DNA from: Collinsella aerofaciens
GTDB lineage: Bacteria > Actinomycetota > Coriobacteriia > Coriobacteriales > Coriobacteriaceae
DNA length: 64,000 bases
NCBI RefSeq assembly: GCF_015548375.1
Contig: NZ_JADMWW010000001.1
Coordinates: forward strand, 124,987 to 188,986
Reading direction: 5' to 3'
The first letter of the stretch is position 1, and each line of letters starts with the position of its first letter. Below the pieces are notes generated by a model, which ran no database searches, was not told the DNA's origin, and saw only the letters and a program-made list of their open reading frames with translations. Both the position numbers and the translations under genes were made by a program. Below are positions 42,167-52,546 of the stretch, one piece after another.

Positions 42167-43327
42167 TTAGCGCAGGAGCTCGGACTGCCAAGCCTCGAGC
42201 TGTTCTGCCAAGCTCTTGCCGGCAGCGGGCATGTCGATCTGGGGACGTTTGGGCAGAAGCGCACACTTAAGAATCGCAACGATAGTCTGCGAGACAAAGC
42301 GTCGCGTATCCTTGTCAAAGCCTTGCGCAGCCTGGAGCATCACGGGCAGGCTCTCGCGCAGATTCCCAGCGATATCCGCAAACCGCTCAGCACCCGTAGC
42401 CTCAAGCACGGAGAACAACGCATCTACAAAACGCTCGCGCTCGTTAGGCGACACTGCAAGCAGCATCTCGCGAATGGAACCATCAACGTATCGAGCACCG
42501 GCGGACAGGCGCTCACAGTACACGAAGTCGCGACCATCAACCACCCAGCTAAAGGGATTGTGTTGCAGCAGGCTGAACTCGGTGCTCTCAACGATGGCAT
42601 AGTCCTCCTGTGTCTCGAACATCATGCCAAAGATCGACGACCGAGGTAGCGTCTTGTCGATTCGACCGGATAGGTCGGCGAAGGCGTTGCCGCTCAGAAA
42701 CTCCTCGACGAAGCCCGGACCATCATGGGAATACGCCCGTTCGATTCGCTCACGGGCGACATCGGGGCACATCGCCGCACCGTACACCGCAAGGTTTCCA
42801 CCCTTGGAATGACCTCCGCACAAAAGCGGCCCGTCAATCGCATCCGCCGCCTCGTCTACATAACGCGCCGCGGATTCCTGGGCCGGCACAGGACACCGGA
42901 ACGCCATGTTAAAGTCCTCTTTCCAGCCCACAATCGTGCTGTCGGTCCCCCGGAAGGCAAGATAGCTAAACCCCGCCGGAAATCGGAACGTCATGGCCGC
43001 AAACTGCTCCGTTGTCTCGGCATCACTCACGCTACGATAGCCGCAAACACGAACGCCACGGTAGCGAGGGCTTGCTGCCACAGCCTCCAACAGGGCACGA
43101 CTCCCCTCCGGATCCCACAGGTCGCCAATCATGTCTTGGTAGCACTCGGCGCGCAGCAGCTCGCGTACGTCTAGGCCCTGCCAGTTCGTCAGCTCCGCCA
43201 TATCACCCGGCAAACGCAAATAGGACAACCACGCAAAGACCAGGCTATCCACCGCGCAGAACGGCCGTTCCTCAAACGGATCAAACGCCGTCTGGGCATA
43301 GGTCAAAAAATTAGGCGAATCCGACAT
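42167..43327 (-). CDS. DUF2974 (Mbeg1-like) alpha/beta-hydrolase
   Basis: 386 residues. FLTYAQTAFDPFEERPFCAVDSLVFAWLSYL opens the DUF2974 domain; the hydrolase elbow GGHSKGGNLAVYGA has the serine in GHSKG, and AYSHDGPGF carries a conserved Asp. The family is annotated as uncharacterised lipase-like or surface hydrolase. No signal peptide is visible. It is flanked by inverted copies of a short repeat, and no operon partner is close. Confidence 0.85.
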   Translation of the reverse strand: MSDSPNFLTYAQTAFDPFEERPFCAVDSLVFAWLSYLRLPGDMAELTNWQGLDVRELLRAECYQDMIGDLWDPEGSRALLEAVAASPRYRGVRVCGYRSVSDAETTEQFAAMTFRFPAGFSYLAFRGTDSTIVGWKEDFNMAFRCPVPAQESAARYVDEAADAIDGPLLCGGHSKGGNLAVYGAAMCPDVARERIERAYSHDGPGFVEEFLSGNAFADLSGRIDKTLPRSSIFGMMFETQEDYAIVESTEFSLLQHNPFSWVVDGRDFVYCERLSAGARYVDGSIREMLLAVSPNERERFVDALFSVLEATGAERFADIAGNLRESLPVMLQAAQGFDKDTRRFVSQTIVAILKCALLPKRPQIDMPAAGKSLAEQLEAWQSELLR

Positions 43328-43340
43328 GGCCCTCCCATCA

Positions 43341-43378
43341 ACTATGGTGCATTGGGGTGGTGCAAAGTAACCTGACCC
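43341..43378 (-). repeat. decayed dispersed repeat, right of the DUF2974 gene
   Basis: Contains TGGTGCATTGGGGTGGTGCA and AAGTAACCTGACCCCCC. Reverse-complemented, it resembles the repeat at 42131-42166 (CAGGTTACTTTGCACCA versus CAGGTTGCTTTGCACCA). Confidence 0.45.
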
Positions 43379-43388
43379 CCCCTCGCAC

Positions 43389-43427
43389 TAAAAAGGCGCC
43401 CGGACCGTGTGGCCCGGACGCCTTTCA
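43389..43427 (-). terminator. terminator after ldh
   Basis: On the minus strand AAAGGCGTCCGGGCC pairs imperfectly with GGTCCGGGCGCC, followed by TTTTTAG. Confidence 0.8.
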
Positions 43428-43456
43428 TTGTAGCCTGTTGCCCAAACGAGCCGAAT

Positions 43457-44407
43457 TTAGCAGGAGAAGTCGACGCTGTCGATGATGTCCTTGAGGGCCT
43501 TGGCGGAGGCGGTGAGCTCATGCTGCTCGTCATCGTTCAGCGGCACGGGGACGCGGCAGACGACGCCGTCGCGGCCAACGACCGTCGGCATGGAGATGGC
43601 CAGATCGGACAGGCCATACTCGCCCACCATGAGCGAGGAAACGGGCAGAACGGTCTGCTCATCACGCATAACAGCGGTGCAGATGCGCTTAACGGCCATG
43701 GCGACGCCGTAGTAGGTGGCGTGCTTCTTCTCGATGATGGTGTAGGCGGAGTTCTTAACGTCCTCGGCGATGCGCTTCTCGGCAGCCTCATGCTCCAGGT
43801 GGCCGTGAAGCTCGCAGAAGGTGTTCAGCGGCACGCCGGCAACCTGGGCGCTGGACCAAGCGACAAACTCGGAGTCGCCGTGCTCACCCATGACATAGGC
43901 CTGAACGTCGCGCGGGTCAACCTCGACGTGGGCACCAAGCATCTGCTGCAGACGGCCAGTGTCGAGCACGGTGCCGGAGCCGATGACATGGCCCTCGGGC
44001 AGGCCGGACATCTTGATGGCAGCATAGGTCAGAACATCAACCGGGTTGGAGACGATTAGCAGAATGCCGTCGAAGCCGGACTTCTTAATCTCGGGGATAA
44101 TGGACTTAAAGATGTTGACGTTCTTGTTGACCAGGTCCAGGCGGGTCTCACCGGGCTTCTGGGCAGCGCCAGCGGTGACGACGATCATGGCGGCGTCGGC
44201 GACATCGGAATAATCGCCGGCGTAGATCTTCATCGGCTCGGCAAACGTCATGCCGTGCGCGATATCCAGAGCCTCACCCTCGGCGCGGTTCTTGTCCACG
44301 TCGATGAGGACCATCTCGGAGAACAGACCGCTCTGCATCAGAGCGAACGCCGAAGACGAACCGACGAAACCGCAACCGACAATAGCGACCTTCTTCTCGT
44401 TAACCAT
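43457..44407 (-). CDS. ldh: L-lactate dehydrogenase
   Basis: 316 residues; reduces pyruvate to L-lactate with NADH. VAIVGCGFVGSS is the nucleotide loop, Gln83 in AQKPGETR marks lactate rather than malate specificity, Arg152 lies in VLDTGRL, and His176 in GEHGDSE is catalytic. ATG 44407 (MVNEKKVAIVG) has GGGAG upstream; the longer frame reads through a leader hairpin. Together with pta and ackA it forms the fermentative end of central metabolism in this window. Confidence 0.96.
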   Translation of the reverse strand: MVNEKKVAIVGCGFVGSSSAFALMQSGLFSEMVLIDVDKNRAEGEALDIAHGMTFAEPMKIYAGDYSDVADAAMIVVTAGAAQKPGETRLDLVNKNVNIFKSIIPEIKKSGFDGILLIVSNPVDVLTYAAIKMSGLPEGHVIGSGTVLDTGRLQQMLGAHVEVDPRDVQAYVMGEHGDSEFVAWSSAQVAGVPLNTFCELHGHLEHEAAEKRIAEDVKNSAYTIIEKKHATYYGVAMAVKRICTAVMRDEQTVLPVSSLMVGEYGLSDLAISMPTVVGRDGVVCRVPVPLNDDEQHELTASAKALKDIIDSVDFSC

Positions 44408-44433
44408 TAGAAACTCCCATCTCTCTCCACAAA

Positions 44434-44464
44434 CAAGCCGCCCGGGAACGACCCGAGCGGCTTG
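44434..44464 (-). promoter_or_regulatory. hairpin in the ldh leader
   Basis: CAAGCCGCTCGGG and CCCGGGCGGCTTG (minus strand) form a 13-bp stem with one mismatch-like G-C/U pair, followed by TTTG, ending 27 bases before the start codon. Terminator-like in shape, too close to the start for a promoter to lie after it. Confidence 0.5.
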
Positions 44465-44608
44465 CCGTAATCCCAATACATCCAATCGGGACTTTGATTA
44501 TGCTCCTATTCGCAGCCAAAAATCGACCGTTTACCGAAATTGTTTGCAGAATTCGTAAAATAACTGCACGAAATCGGTTTCGAGCTATTGACGAGTCGAA
44601 ATAGGTTT

Positions 44609-45772
44609 CTAATACAGGCCCGCCTCGCGAATGGCCTCGACAGCCAAAGCGATCTGATCGGGCGGCAGGACCAGTGCCATACGCACGTGCCCCTCGCCCG
44701 AAGGGCCAAAGCTCGCGCCCGGCGTCACCACAACGCCGGCCTTCTCCATAAGCTCCTCGCAAAACGCCATGGAATCGGTGCGACCACCGGGAAGCTTGGC
44801 CCACACAAACATAGAGCCATGCGCGTTGGGACGCTCCCAGCCCAGGTCCTCAAGACCGTCGCACAGGGCATCGCGGCGTTCCTGGTACTTCAGACGCTGC
44901 GCCTCGACCTCATCGCGCGGGCCATTAAGGCACGCGATGGCGGCCTTCTGAATCGGGAAGAACATACCAAAGTCGATCTGGCTGCGCAGCTTGGCAAAGG
45001 CAGAGACCACATCCTCGCGACCGACCAAAAAGCCGATGCGGGCACCGGTGACGTTAAACGACTTGGAAAGCGAGAAGAACTCCACGCCCACCTCAAGCGC
45101 ACCGGGATACTGCAAGAAGCTGCCGCCCGGCTCGCCGTCGAACACGATGTCGGAGTATGCGTTGTCATGGACGATGAGCAGGTCGTGCTCGCGGGCAAAA
45201 GCGATGATCTCCTCGTAGATCTCGGGCGTGCCCACCGAGCCCACCGGGTTGGCGGGCAGCGACACGATCATGTACTTGGCACGATCGGCCACCTCGGGAT
45301 CGATGCCTTCCACATAGGGCAGGTAATTATGCTCGGCAACCAGCGGATAGTACTCGAGCTTGGCATCGGCAATCTTGGCACCCGCCTCAAAGACCGGGTA
45401 GCACGGATCGGGAACCAGAATGGTGTCACCCGGATCGAGCAGGGCCAGGCCCAAATGGCCCACGCCCTCCTGCGTGCCGTTGCACGACTGCACCATAGAC
45501 GGCGTAATGCCCGAAACGCCAAAGCGACGCTCATAGTAATCGCACACGGCTTGCTTGAGTTCGGGCAGGTCGCGCAGGGCATACTTCCACATCTCGGGAT
45601 CTTGGGCTGCCTGCGTGAGCGCCTCGACCACGTGGTCGTACGGCTTAAAGTCGGGCGTGCCCACGCTCATGTTGTAAATGGTCTTGCCCTGAGCCTTCAG
45701 CGCGAGAAGCTTGTTGTTGAGCGAGGCGAAGACCTCCGCGCCAAAGCGGTCGAGACGCTGCGATGCCTGCAT
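44609..45772 (-). CDS. class I/II aminotransferase
   Basis: 387 residues of the PLP fold type I family. SVGTPDFKPYDHV, the NPVGS segment, DNAYSDIVFDG and the PLP lysine 237 in FFSLSKSFNVTGARIGF, plus the C-terminal ARG in HVRMALVLP are present. AAAGGTGG precedes ATG 45772. It resembles LL-DAP or N-acetyl-LL-DAP aminotransferases, which would fill the gap between DapH and the M20 deacetylase, but aspartate or alanine aminotransferase roles are equally possible without comparison. Confidence 0.85.
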   Translation of the reverse strand: MQASQRLDRFGAEVFASLNNKLLALKAQGKTIYNMSVGTPDFKPYDHVVEALTQAAQDPEMWKYALRDLPELKQAVCDYYERRFGVSGITPSMVQSCNGTQEGVGHLGLALLDPGDTILVPDPCYPVFEAGAKIADAKLEYYPLVAEHNYLPYVEGIDPEVADRAKYMIVSLPANPVGSVGTPEIYEEIIAFAREHDLLIVHDNAYSDIVFDGEPGGSFLQYPGALEVGVEFFSLSKSFNVTGARIGFLVGREDVVSAFAKLRSQIDFGMFFPIQKAAIACLNGPRDEVEAQRLKYQERRDALCDGLEDLGWERPNAHGSMFVWAKLPGGRTDSMAFCEELMEKAGVVVTPGASFGPSGEGHVRMALVLPPDQIALAVEAIREAGLY

Positions 45773-45789
45773 GGTGCCACCTTTCGATA

Positions 45790-45824
45790 TAAAAAACGCG
45801 GCGCTCCGACAAGAGCGCCGCGCG
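45790..45824 (-). terminator. terminator or attenuator between nadE and the aminotransferase
   Basis: CGCGGCGCTC and GAGCGCCGCG form a 10-bp stem with a TTGTCG loop, followed by TTTTTT on the minus strand. Only some 20 bases lie between the T-tract and the aminotransferase start, too few for a promoter, so the gene must be read through or attenuated here. Confidence 0.8.
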
Positions 45825-45890
45825 ATACGGGCCATCAGATTGCAAAAGTGTAACGCTTGCAACCCCCGTATTGGTTCAATTTAGCCAACC

Positions 45891-47870
45891 TTAGTCAACT
45901 GGATTGAGCGCGTCGATCTGCGCAAGCCACAGACACGAGCTAGCGTCACTCGGCATACGCCAATCGCCGCGCGGGCTGAGCGTCACCGATCCCACCTTGG
46001 GACCATCGGGCAGGCAGCTGCGCTTAAACTGCTGGGCAAAGAAGCGGCGGTAGAACGTACGTAGCCACGTGTGGACGGTCTTGACATCGTAGACGCCCTC
46101 AAAGCTCTTGAGCGCCATGTGGTAGATCTTGCCCGGCTCAAAGCCAAAACGTAGCAGGTAGTAGAGGAAGTAGTCGTGCAGCTCGTACGGGCCCACCAAA
46201 TCCTCGGTCCTCTGTGCAATCTCGCCATCGCCCGTGGGCGGCAGAAGCTCGGGGGACACCGGCGTATCGAGGATATCGAGCAAGACCTCGGCAATACGCC
46301 CGCCAAAGACATCGGCGGCATAGCGCACCAGATGGCGCACAAGCGTCTTGGGCACGCTCGCGTTGACGGCGTACATGCTCATGTGGTCGCCGTTATAGGT
46401 AGCCCAGCCGAGCGCCAGCTCCGACAGGTCGCCCGTGCCAATGACAAAACCGCCAGCCTGGTTGGCCAGATCCATCAGGATCTGCGTACGCTCGCGGGCC
46501 TGGCTGTTCTCGTAGGTCACGTCCTGCACGGCCGGATCATGCTCGATATCCTTAAAGTGCTGTTCCACGGCAGCATGGATTGAGACCTCGCGGAAGCTCA
46601 CACCCAAGTCACGAGCGAGCGACTCGGCATTGGACTTAGTGCGGTGCGTCGTGCCAAAACCGGGCATGGAAACCGCCGTGATACCCGTGCGCGGCAGCCC
46701 CAGCGCATCGAAGGCACGCACGGTCACAAGCAGCGCTAGCGTGGAGTCCAAGCCGCCCGAAAGGCCGATGACCGCAGCCTTGGTACCTGTGTGGGCGAGG
46801 CGGGTCTTGAGGCCCGCAGTCTGTAGATCAAGGATCGTCTCGCAGCGCTCGGCCAAGTCGCCGTGGTCGGCCGGCACAAAGGGCGCGCGCGGGAAGACAC
46901 GGTCGATGTCGCAGGCATCGCGCAGGACAGGTTCGTCCGTCAGCACGCCCTCAAACGAAAATTCAACGGTCGTGGCCTCCGGCGCATCGTCCGCGCGCGT
47001 CCACGTCGTCGAGCGGCGGCGCTCGGCAACCAGACGGTCAAGATCGACATCGGCCACCGCCATATCGCAGGTAAGAAGCTTCGTGGCGGCGAGCTTAGAT
47101 CCGTTTTCGTAGACGAGGTTCTCGCCCGCAAAGACCATGTCGGTCGTGGACTCGCCCTCGCTCGCATCTGCATAGGCATAGGCACAGTACAGGCGCGCGC
47201 TCTGGTTGGATATGAGGCTGCGTCGGTAATCTGCCTTGCCGATAATCTCGTCCGAGGCCGACGGGTTGAGGATCACCGTCGCACCGGCAAGCGCCATCTC
47301 GGTCGAAGGGGGCGCCGCCACCCACAGGTCCTCGCAGACCTCAATACCGAGCACCAAATCCTCGGCACCCTCGTCACAGCAGCGGTAGACAAGCTCCGAA
47401 CCCAGCGGAACCGGACCCTGACCGGCAAACTCGACCCACACGGGATCTGCGGGCGCCGGAGCAAACCAGCGGCGCTCGTAGAACTCGCCATAGTTGGGCA
47501 GATACTTCTTGGCCGTGAGGCCCAAAAGCTCGCCCGCGCAGCACACGGCGGCGCAGTTGTAGATATTCTCGGCAACTGCAACGGGAAGACCGATGGTAAA
47601 GACAATCGGAAGCTCACGAGTCTCATCGAGGATATGCACCAAAGCAGCCTCGCAGGCATGCAGCAGCGTGCGGTTATGGAACAGATCGGCCGCGGTATAG
47701 CCAGTCAGATTAAGCTCGGGCAGCACCAGCGCGCGAACGCCGCGCTCAACAGCCGCGCGAACAGCCGCTAACGCAACCTCGGCATTGCCCTCGACATCGA
47801 CCACGCGAATCTGCGGCGACGCCGCCGCCACACGCAAAAAGCCATCAGACTGAGAAAGGTGAAGATTCAT
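45891..47870 (-). CDS. nadE: glutamine-dependent NAD+ synthetase
   Basis: 659 residues. The N-terminal nitrilase-type amidase has the triad Glu52 (LPELNLTGY), Lys121 (TAKKYLPNYGEF) and Cys179 (GIEVCEDLW); it makes ammonia from glutamine. The C-terminal synthetase domain has the P-loop SGGLDSTLAL and GTGDLSELALGW. Full length for the two-domain form. ATG 47870 has GGGAG upstream. It is divergent from the membrane protein gene at 48074. Confidence 0.95.
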   Translation of the reverse strand: MNLHLSQSDGFLRVAAASPQIRVVDVEGNAEVALAAVRAAVERGVRALVLPELNLTGYTAADLFHNRTLLHACEAALVHILDETRELPIVFTIGLPVAVAENIYNCAAVCCAGELLGLTAKKYLPNYGEFYERRWFAPAPADPVWVEFAGQGPVPLGSELVYRCCDEGAEDLVLGIEVCEDLWVAAPPSTEMALAGATVILNPSASDEIIGKADYRRSLISNQSARLYCAYAYADASEGESTTDMVFAGENLVYENGSKLAATKLLTCDMAVADVDLDRLVAERRRSTTWTRADDAPEATTVEFSFEGVLTDEPVLRDACDIDRVFPRAPFVPADHGDLAERCETILDLQTAGLKTRLAHTGTKAAVIGLSGGLDSTLALLVTVRAFDALGLPRTGITAVSMPGFGTTHRTKSNAESLARDLGVSFREVSIHAAVEQHFKDIEHDPAVQDVTYENSQARERTQILMDLANQAGGFVIGTGDLSELALGWATYNGDHMSMYAVNASVPKTLVRHLVRYAADVFGGRIAEVLLDILDTPVSPELLPPTGDGEIAQRTEDLVGPYELHDYFLYYLLRFGFEPGKIYHMALKSFEGVYDVKTVHTWLRTFYRRFFAQQFKRSCLPDGPKVGSVTLSPRGDWRMPSDASSCLWLAQIDALNPVD

Positions 47871-48073
47871 AAGAATGCTCCCGTGCGTAGACGCCATTCA
47901 CAACAATTAGCAAGCCCTATTGTAGTTCAACCGCCGGGTGTAACCGCATCCCACCAACTTGGTGAGCTATTGATGAGTTGATGGTATCTGTTAAACGTCA
48001 CGCACGATTCACATCTGGTGGGTACCCTGAGGGCTACACGAAACGAAGCAGATTTACACCGGGAGGACCCCGT

Positions 48074-49024
48074 ATGACAACCAAGTACACCGACGCGCCG
48101 CGCACGCGCGTCATGACGCCGGCATCGCTCAACAACGGCGTGCACGAGAACCATTCCATCGGACAGACCATGGCCATCGCGCCCAAAAAGGGCCTGTTCG
48201 ACGACATTTCCATTCCCCAGATCATCGCCGGCGCCGCAGCTGCCGCCACGAGCGTCGCGCTTGCCTCCAAGATTGGTATCGCTGGTTCAGTAATTGGTGC
48301 CGCCGTGAGCTCGGTTATCACCGTTGTGTCCTCGCAGGTCTACCGCCACTTTATCTCTGCCAGCGCCGAAGCCCTCAAAGGTACGCACGCCGCCGTCGAC
48401 TACCCCGCCGGCGCCTATGAGCCCGTTGAGTTTAATGCCGAGGAGCACCTGGGCGGCGCCGCGACTACGCAGGAGATGCGCCAGATTGCGGGGCGCGCGA
48501 CCACGGCGCGCGTTGCTCCCGACAGCCTGCGCGCCAAGGCGGCGGCAGAGCGCAGCCAGACGCAAAAGAAGGTCATCGTCTTCTCGATCGCCATCGCCAT
48601 TGTCGCGGTCATCGCCTGCGCCGGCGCCATCCTTATCACCACCGCCGGTGAGGGTCTGGGCGAGCGCCCCGAGCCGATTCTGTCGTCGCGCACGACGGAG
48701 AGTGATGCAAATGGCAACACCCAGTCGCAAGACCAGCAGGCACAGACGGACGGCACGCAGGACAGTTCCACCTCTGCCGATTCGTCCTCGAACACCCAAA
48801 ACCAATCGCAGGGCACCGATTCCTCTACGTCCAACAGTGGCACGCCGTCCGGCACGACCGACTCAAGCCAAACGACTGACGGTTCGCAGCCGAACACGGG
48901 CGGCCAGACGAGCGACACCACATCGGGAACGGGCACAGCAGACAGCAACAACAGCAATTCGAGTGGCACCACATCGGGCACGACATCTGACAGTTCAAGC
49001 CAAGGCACGACATCGGGCAACTAG
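48074..49024 (+). CDS. membrane protein with a Ser/Thr-rich tail
   Basis: 316 residues. After a basic, hydrophilic start, segment IPQIIAGAAAAATSVALASKIGIAGSVIGAAVSSVITVVSS (in sections) suggests two short hydrophobic stretches; a middle domain follows; KKVIVFSIAIAIVAVIACAGAILITTA is a clear membrane span. The last 105 or so residues are almost only Ser, Thr, Gly, Asn, Gln and Asp, low in complexity. GGGAGGA precedes ATG 48074. No family is recognised; the tail is probably outside the cell. Confidence 0.65.
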   Translation: MTTKYTDAPRTRVMTPASLNNGVHENHSIGQTMAIAPKKGLFDDISIPQIIAGAAAAATSVALASKIGIAGSVIGAAVSSVITVVSSQVYRHFISASAEALKGTHAAVDYPAGAYEPVEFNAEEHLGGAATTQEMRQIAGRATTARVAPDSLRAKAAAERSQTQKKVIVFSIAIAIVAVIACAGAILITTAGEGLGERPEPILSSRTTESDANGNTQSQDQQAQTDGTQDSSTSADSSSNTQNQSQGTDSSTSNSGTPSGTTDSSQTTDGSQPNTGGQTSDTTSGTGTADSNNSNSSGTTSGTTSDSSSQGTTSGN

Positions 49025-49055
49025 GCGCTGCATCCCCAGATAGGCAACCTGTACA

Positions 49056-49090
49056 ACGGGCGCGAATCGATAGCGGTTCGCGCCCGTTTG
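49056..49090 (+). terminator. terminator after the Ser/Thr-rich protein gene
   Basis: ACGGGCGCGAA (49056-49066) and TTCGCGCCCGT (49077-49087) form an 11-bp stem followed by TTGCC. The T-tract is short. Confidence 0.7.
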
Positions 49091-49160
49091 CCTTGGGTGC
49101 CGCCATGGCGAACGCTATGCGATGGTAAGATGCTTTACGTGTGTAAAGAGGAGATTTGCC

Positions 49161-50468
49161 ATGAGCAAGACAATAGTTAGGCCCACGCTATCGCTGGGCA
49201 ACCACATCTATCTGTATCGCCTGCTGCGCGATGCGATTGGGTGCGGCAAGCAAACGTTTATGACGCAGGTCGAGGAGGCACTCGCCGCTGGCGACATGGC
49301 CGCTTATGACCTGGGCTTCGAGTCCACGCGCGAGCTGCTCGAGGAGCTCGATGACTGCATTAAGCTGACCGTCTTTAAGGGCGGTCGCCTGTATGCCACC
49401 GTCATCGCCAACGAGGCATGGGATGCCGCCCTTGCCAAGGGCGAGGACAAGCCCAAGGCTGCCAAGGGTGCCAAGCAGTCCTACAAAAAGAAAAAACGCG
49501 GCGAGAAGGACCTCAAGGCCGTGCGTCCCAAGCACGTTAAGCGCTCCGAGCCCGAGCCCGTGGCCGAAGTCGCTCCGGAGCCCGAGCCCGAGGCAGAGAT
49601 CGAAGTCGCTATTGAGGTAACGGCAGAAGCCGAAACCGAAATCGCCGCCACGACCGACCCCGAAGTCATATCCGAGCAGGAAGCCACTGCCGAGCTCAAC
49701 GAGGCTCCCAAGTCGACAACCGAAGAAGCCGCTGACCAGCCCGAGACGTCTGCGTTCCAAAACAGCGATGTCTTTGGCGACGAGGCCGAGGACAATCAGC
49801 CCGACGAGCCCGACGAGCAAGGCGCTACTGAGTCGACGCCGGAGCCCGAGACGCCGCAGCCCGCCATCTCGCTCACGGTCGTCTATGACCCCGAGAACGC
49901 CAACGCCGGCATCACCACCATGGCATCCACGCCCATCGAGGCAAAGTCGAGCGTCGAGAACGAGAACGCAACGCAGGTTAAGGTTGAAACCGCAGCTGTA
50001 GACGCGCCCGTCACCGAGGAGCCCGCAGATTCCACGATCAAGCCGGAAGCGACGCCGGAGCCCGCACCCTTCATCGAATCCGTGCCCGCCTCTGCTTGCG
50101 ACCGAATTCCCTCACCGGCACCGGCTTCGGTACCCGTAGCGGCCCCAACCCCCGCACCCGTAGCGCCCGCCATCCCCGAGGACTTCCCCATCGATTTCGC
50201 AACCGAAGTCTTCTGCCCCGGTCCGCTTCTGCACCAGTTGTCGACCTATCTCCCCTACGGCGACGGCGCCCTCGGCATTGTCGGCGAGTACTACTGGATC
50301 GCCCGCGAGCGCGGTACCATCGAGGCCGCGCGAAACCGCGCAATCTTCCCCCTGCGCTACACGCAGGCCGGCGAGCGCCACGAAGTCACCGTGCGCATCC
50401 GCCGCAACACCACCGGCGGTCTCGGAGCCGCCTGGGCCATCGACAAAGTCGAAGAACCCGAGCAGTAA
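49161..50468 (+). CDS. LOTUS-like/PE-rich linker protein of unknown function
   Basis: 435 residues in three parts. Residues 1-85 (HIYLYRLLRDAIGCGKQTFM ... LGFESTRELLEELDDCIKLTVFKGGRLYATV) resemble an OST-HTH/LOTUS-type winged-helix, a fold known to bind RNA. A basic stretch follows (KQSYKKKKRGEKDLK), then a Glu/Pro/Ala-rich disordered linker of over 200 residues. A conserved-looking C-terminal domain closes (EDFPIDFATEVFCPGPLLHQ ... RYTQAGERHEVTVRIRR). GAGGAG precedes ATG 49161. The assignment of the first domain is pattern recognition, not a search result. Confidence 0.6.
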   Translation: MSKTIVRPTLSLGNHIYLYRLLRDAIGCGKQTFMTQVEEALAAGDMAAYDLGFESTRELLEELDDCIKLTVFKGGRLYATVIANEAWDAALAKGEDKPKAAKGAKQSYKKKKRGEKDLKAVRPKHVKRSEPEPVAEVAPEPEPEAEIEVAIEVTAEAETEIAATTDPEVISEQEATAELNEAPKSTTEEAADQPETSAFQNSDVFGDEAEDNQPDEPDEQGATESTPEPETPQPAISLTVVYDPENANAGITTMASTPIEAKSSVENENATQVKVETAAVDAPVTEEPADSTIKPEATPEPAPFIESVPASACDRIPSPAPASVPVAAPTPAPVAPAIPEDFPIDFATEVFCPGPLLHQLSTYLPYGDGALGIVGEYYWIARERGTIEAARNRAIFPLRYTQAGERHEVTVRIRRNTTGGLGAAWAIDKVEEPEQ

Positions 50469-50472
50469 CGAC

Positions 50473-50510
50473 AAACGGCTCAAATCCAAACCCGGATTTG
50501 AGCCGTTTTT
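50473..50510 (+). terminator. terminator after the LOTUS-like gene
   Basis: AAACGGCTCAAATCC and GGATTTGAGCCGTTTTT form a 13-bp stem with an AAACCC loop and a T-tract. Confidence 0.92.
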
Positions 50511-50545
50511 ATTAGCATTCATCGATGTTTCGTGACCAACAGCGA

Positions 50546-50687
50546 GCGGGCCGCAAGTGCCCCAGGTTGCCGTGAAAGAGGAGCGACGCGTACTTCGGTA
50601 CGCGAGCGACGGTTTGAACGGCAAGATGGGGTGCTTGCGGCCCGCGCAGCGTCGAGCAGTTACGCGGTTTGGTAAAACCGCGTAACA
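50546..50687 (-). repeat. family A 3'-end stem-loop element, copy 3
   Basis: Read on the minus strand from just after the ettA stop codon: hairpin GTTACGCGGTTT/AAACCGCGTAAC (50658-50686), spacer GTCGACGCTGC-like, arm GCGGGCCGCAAG (paired 50634-50645 with 50546-50557), then the core CCCCATCTTGCCGTTCA, a GCGTAC/GTACGC hairpin, and CTCCTCTTTCACGGCAACCT. It matches copy 1 in the core and copy 2 in the leading hairpin and spacer, while the arms are its own. Confidence 0.8.
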
Positions 50688-50689
50688 AA

Positions 50690-52375
<1,686 letters not shown>

Positions 52376-52453
52376 TTCTCCTTATCTAGCTGCGGAAATC
52401 TTCTCCCCCTCTCCGTTTTGGAAAAAGCGGAGAGGCAGTCCACGCGTTCTAAT

Positions 52454-52484
52454 AAAAAGGGGCATGGTTGCCCACACCCCCTAA
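52454..52484 (-). terminator. terminator after the SdpI-family gene
   Basis: On the minus strand TGGGCA-ACCA-TGCCCC is followed by TTTTTATT. A further hairpin, CCTCTCCG/CGGAGAGG at about 52417-52436, lies closer to ettA. Confidence 0.8.
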
Positions 52485-52546
52485 TACTACCTGGGAAAAG
52501 TCCCCCGGAACATACTATGAACTGCGTACGCTAGTTTTCCGCAACC

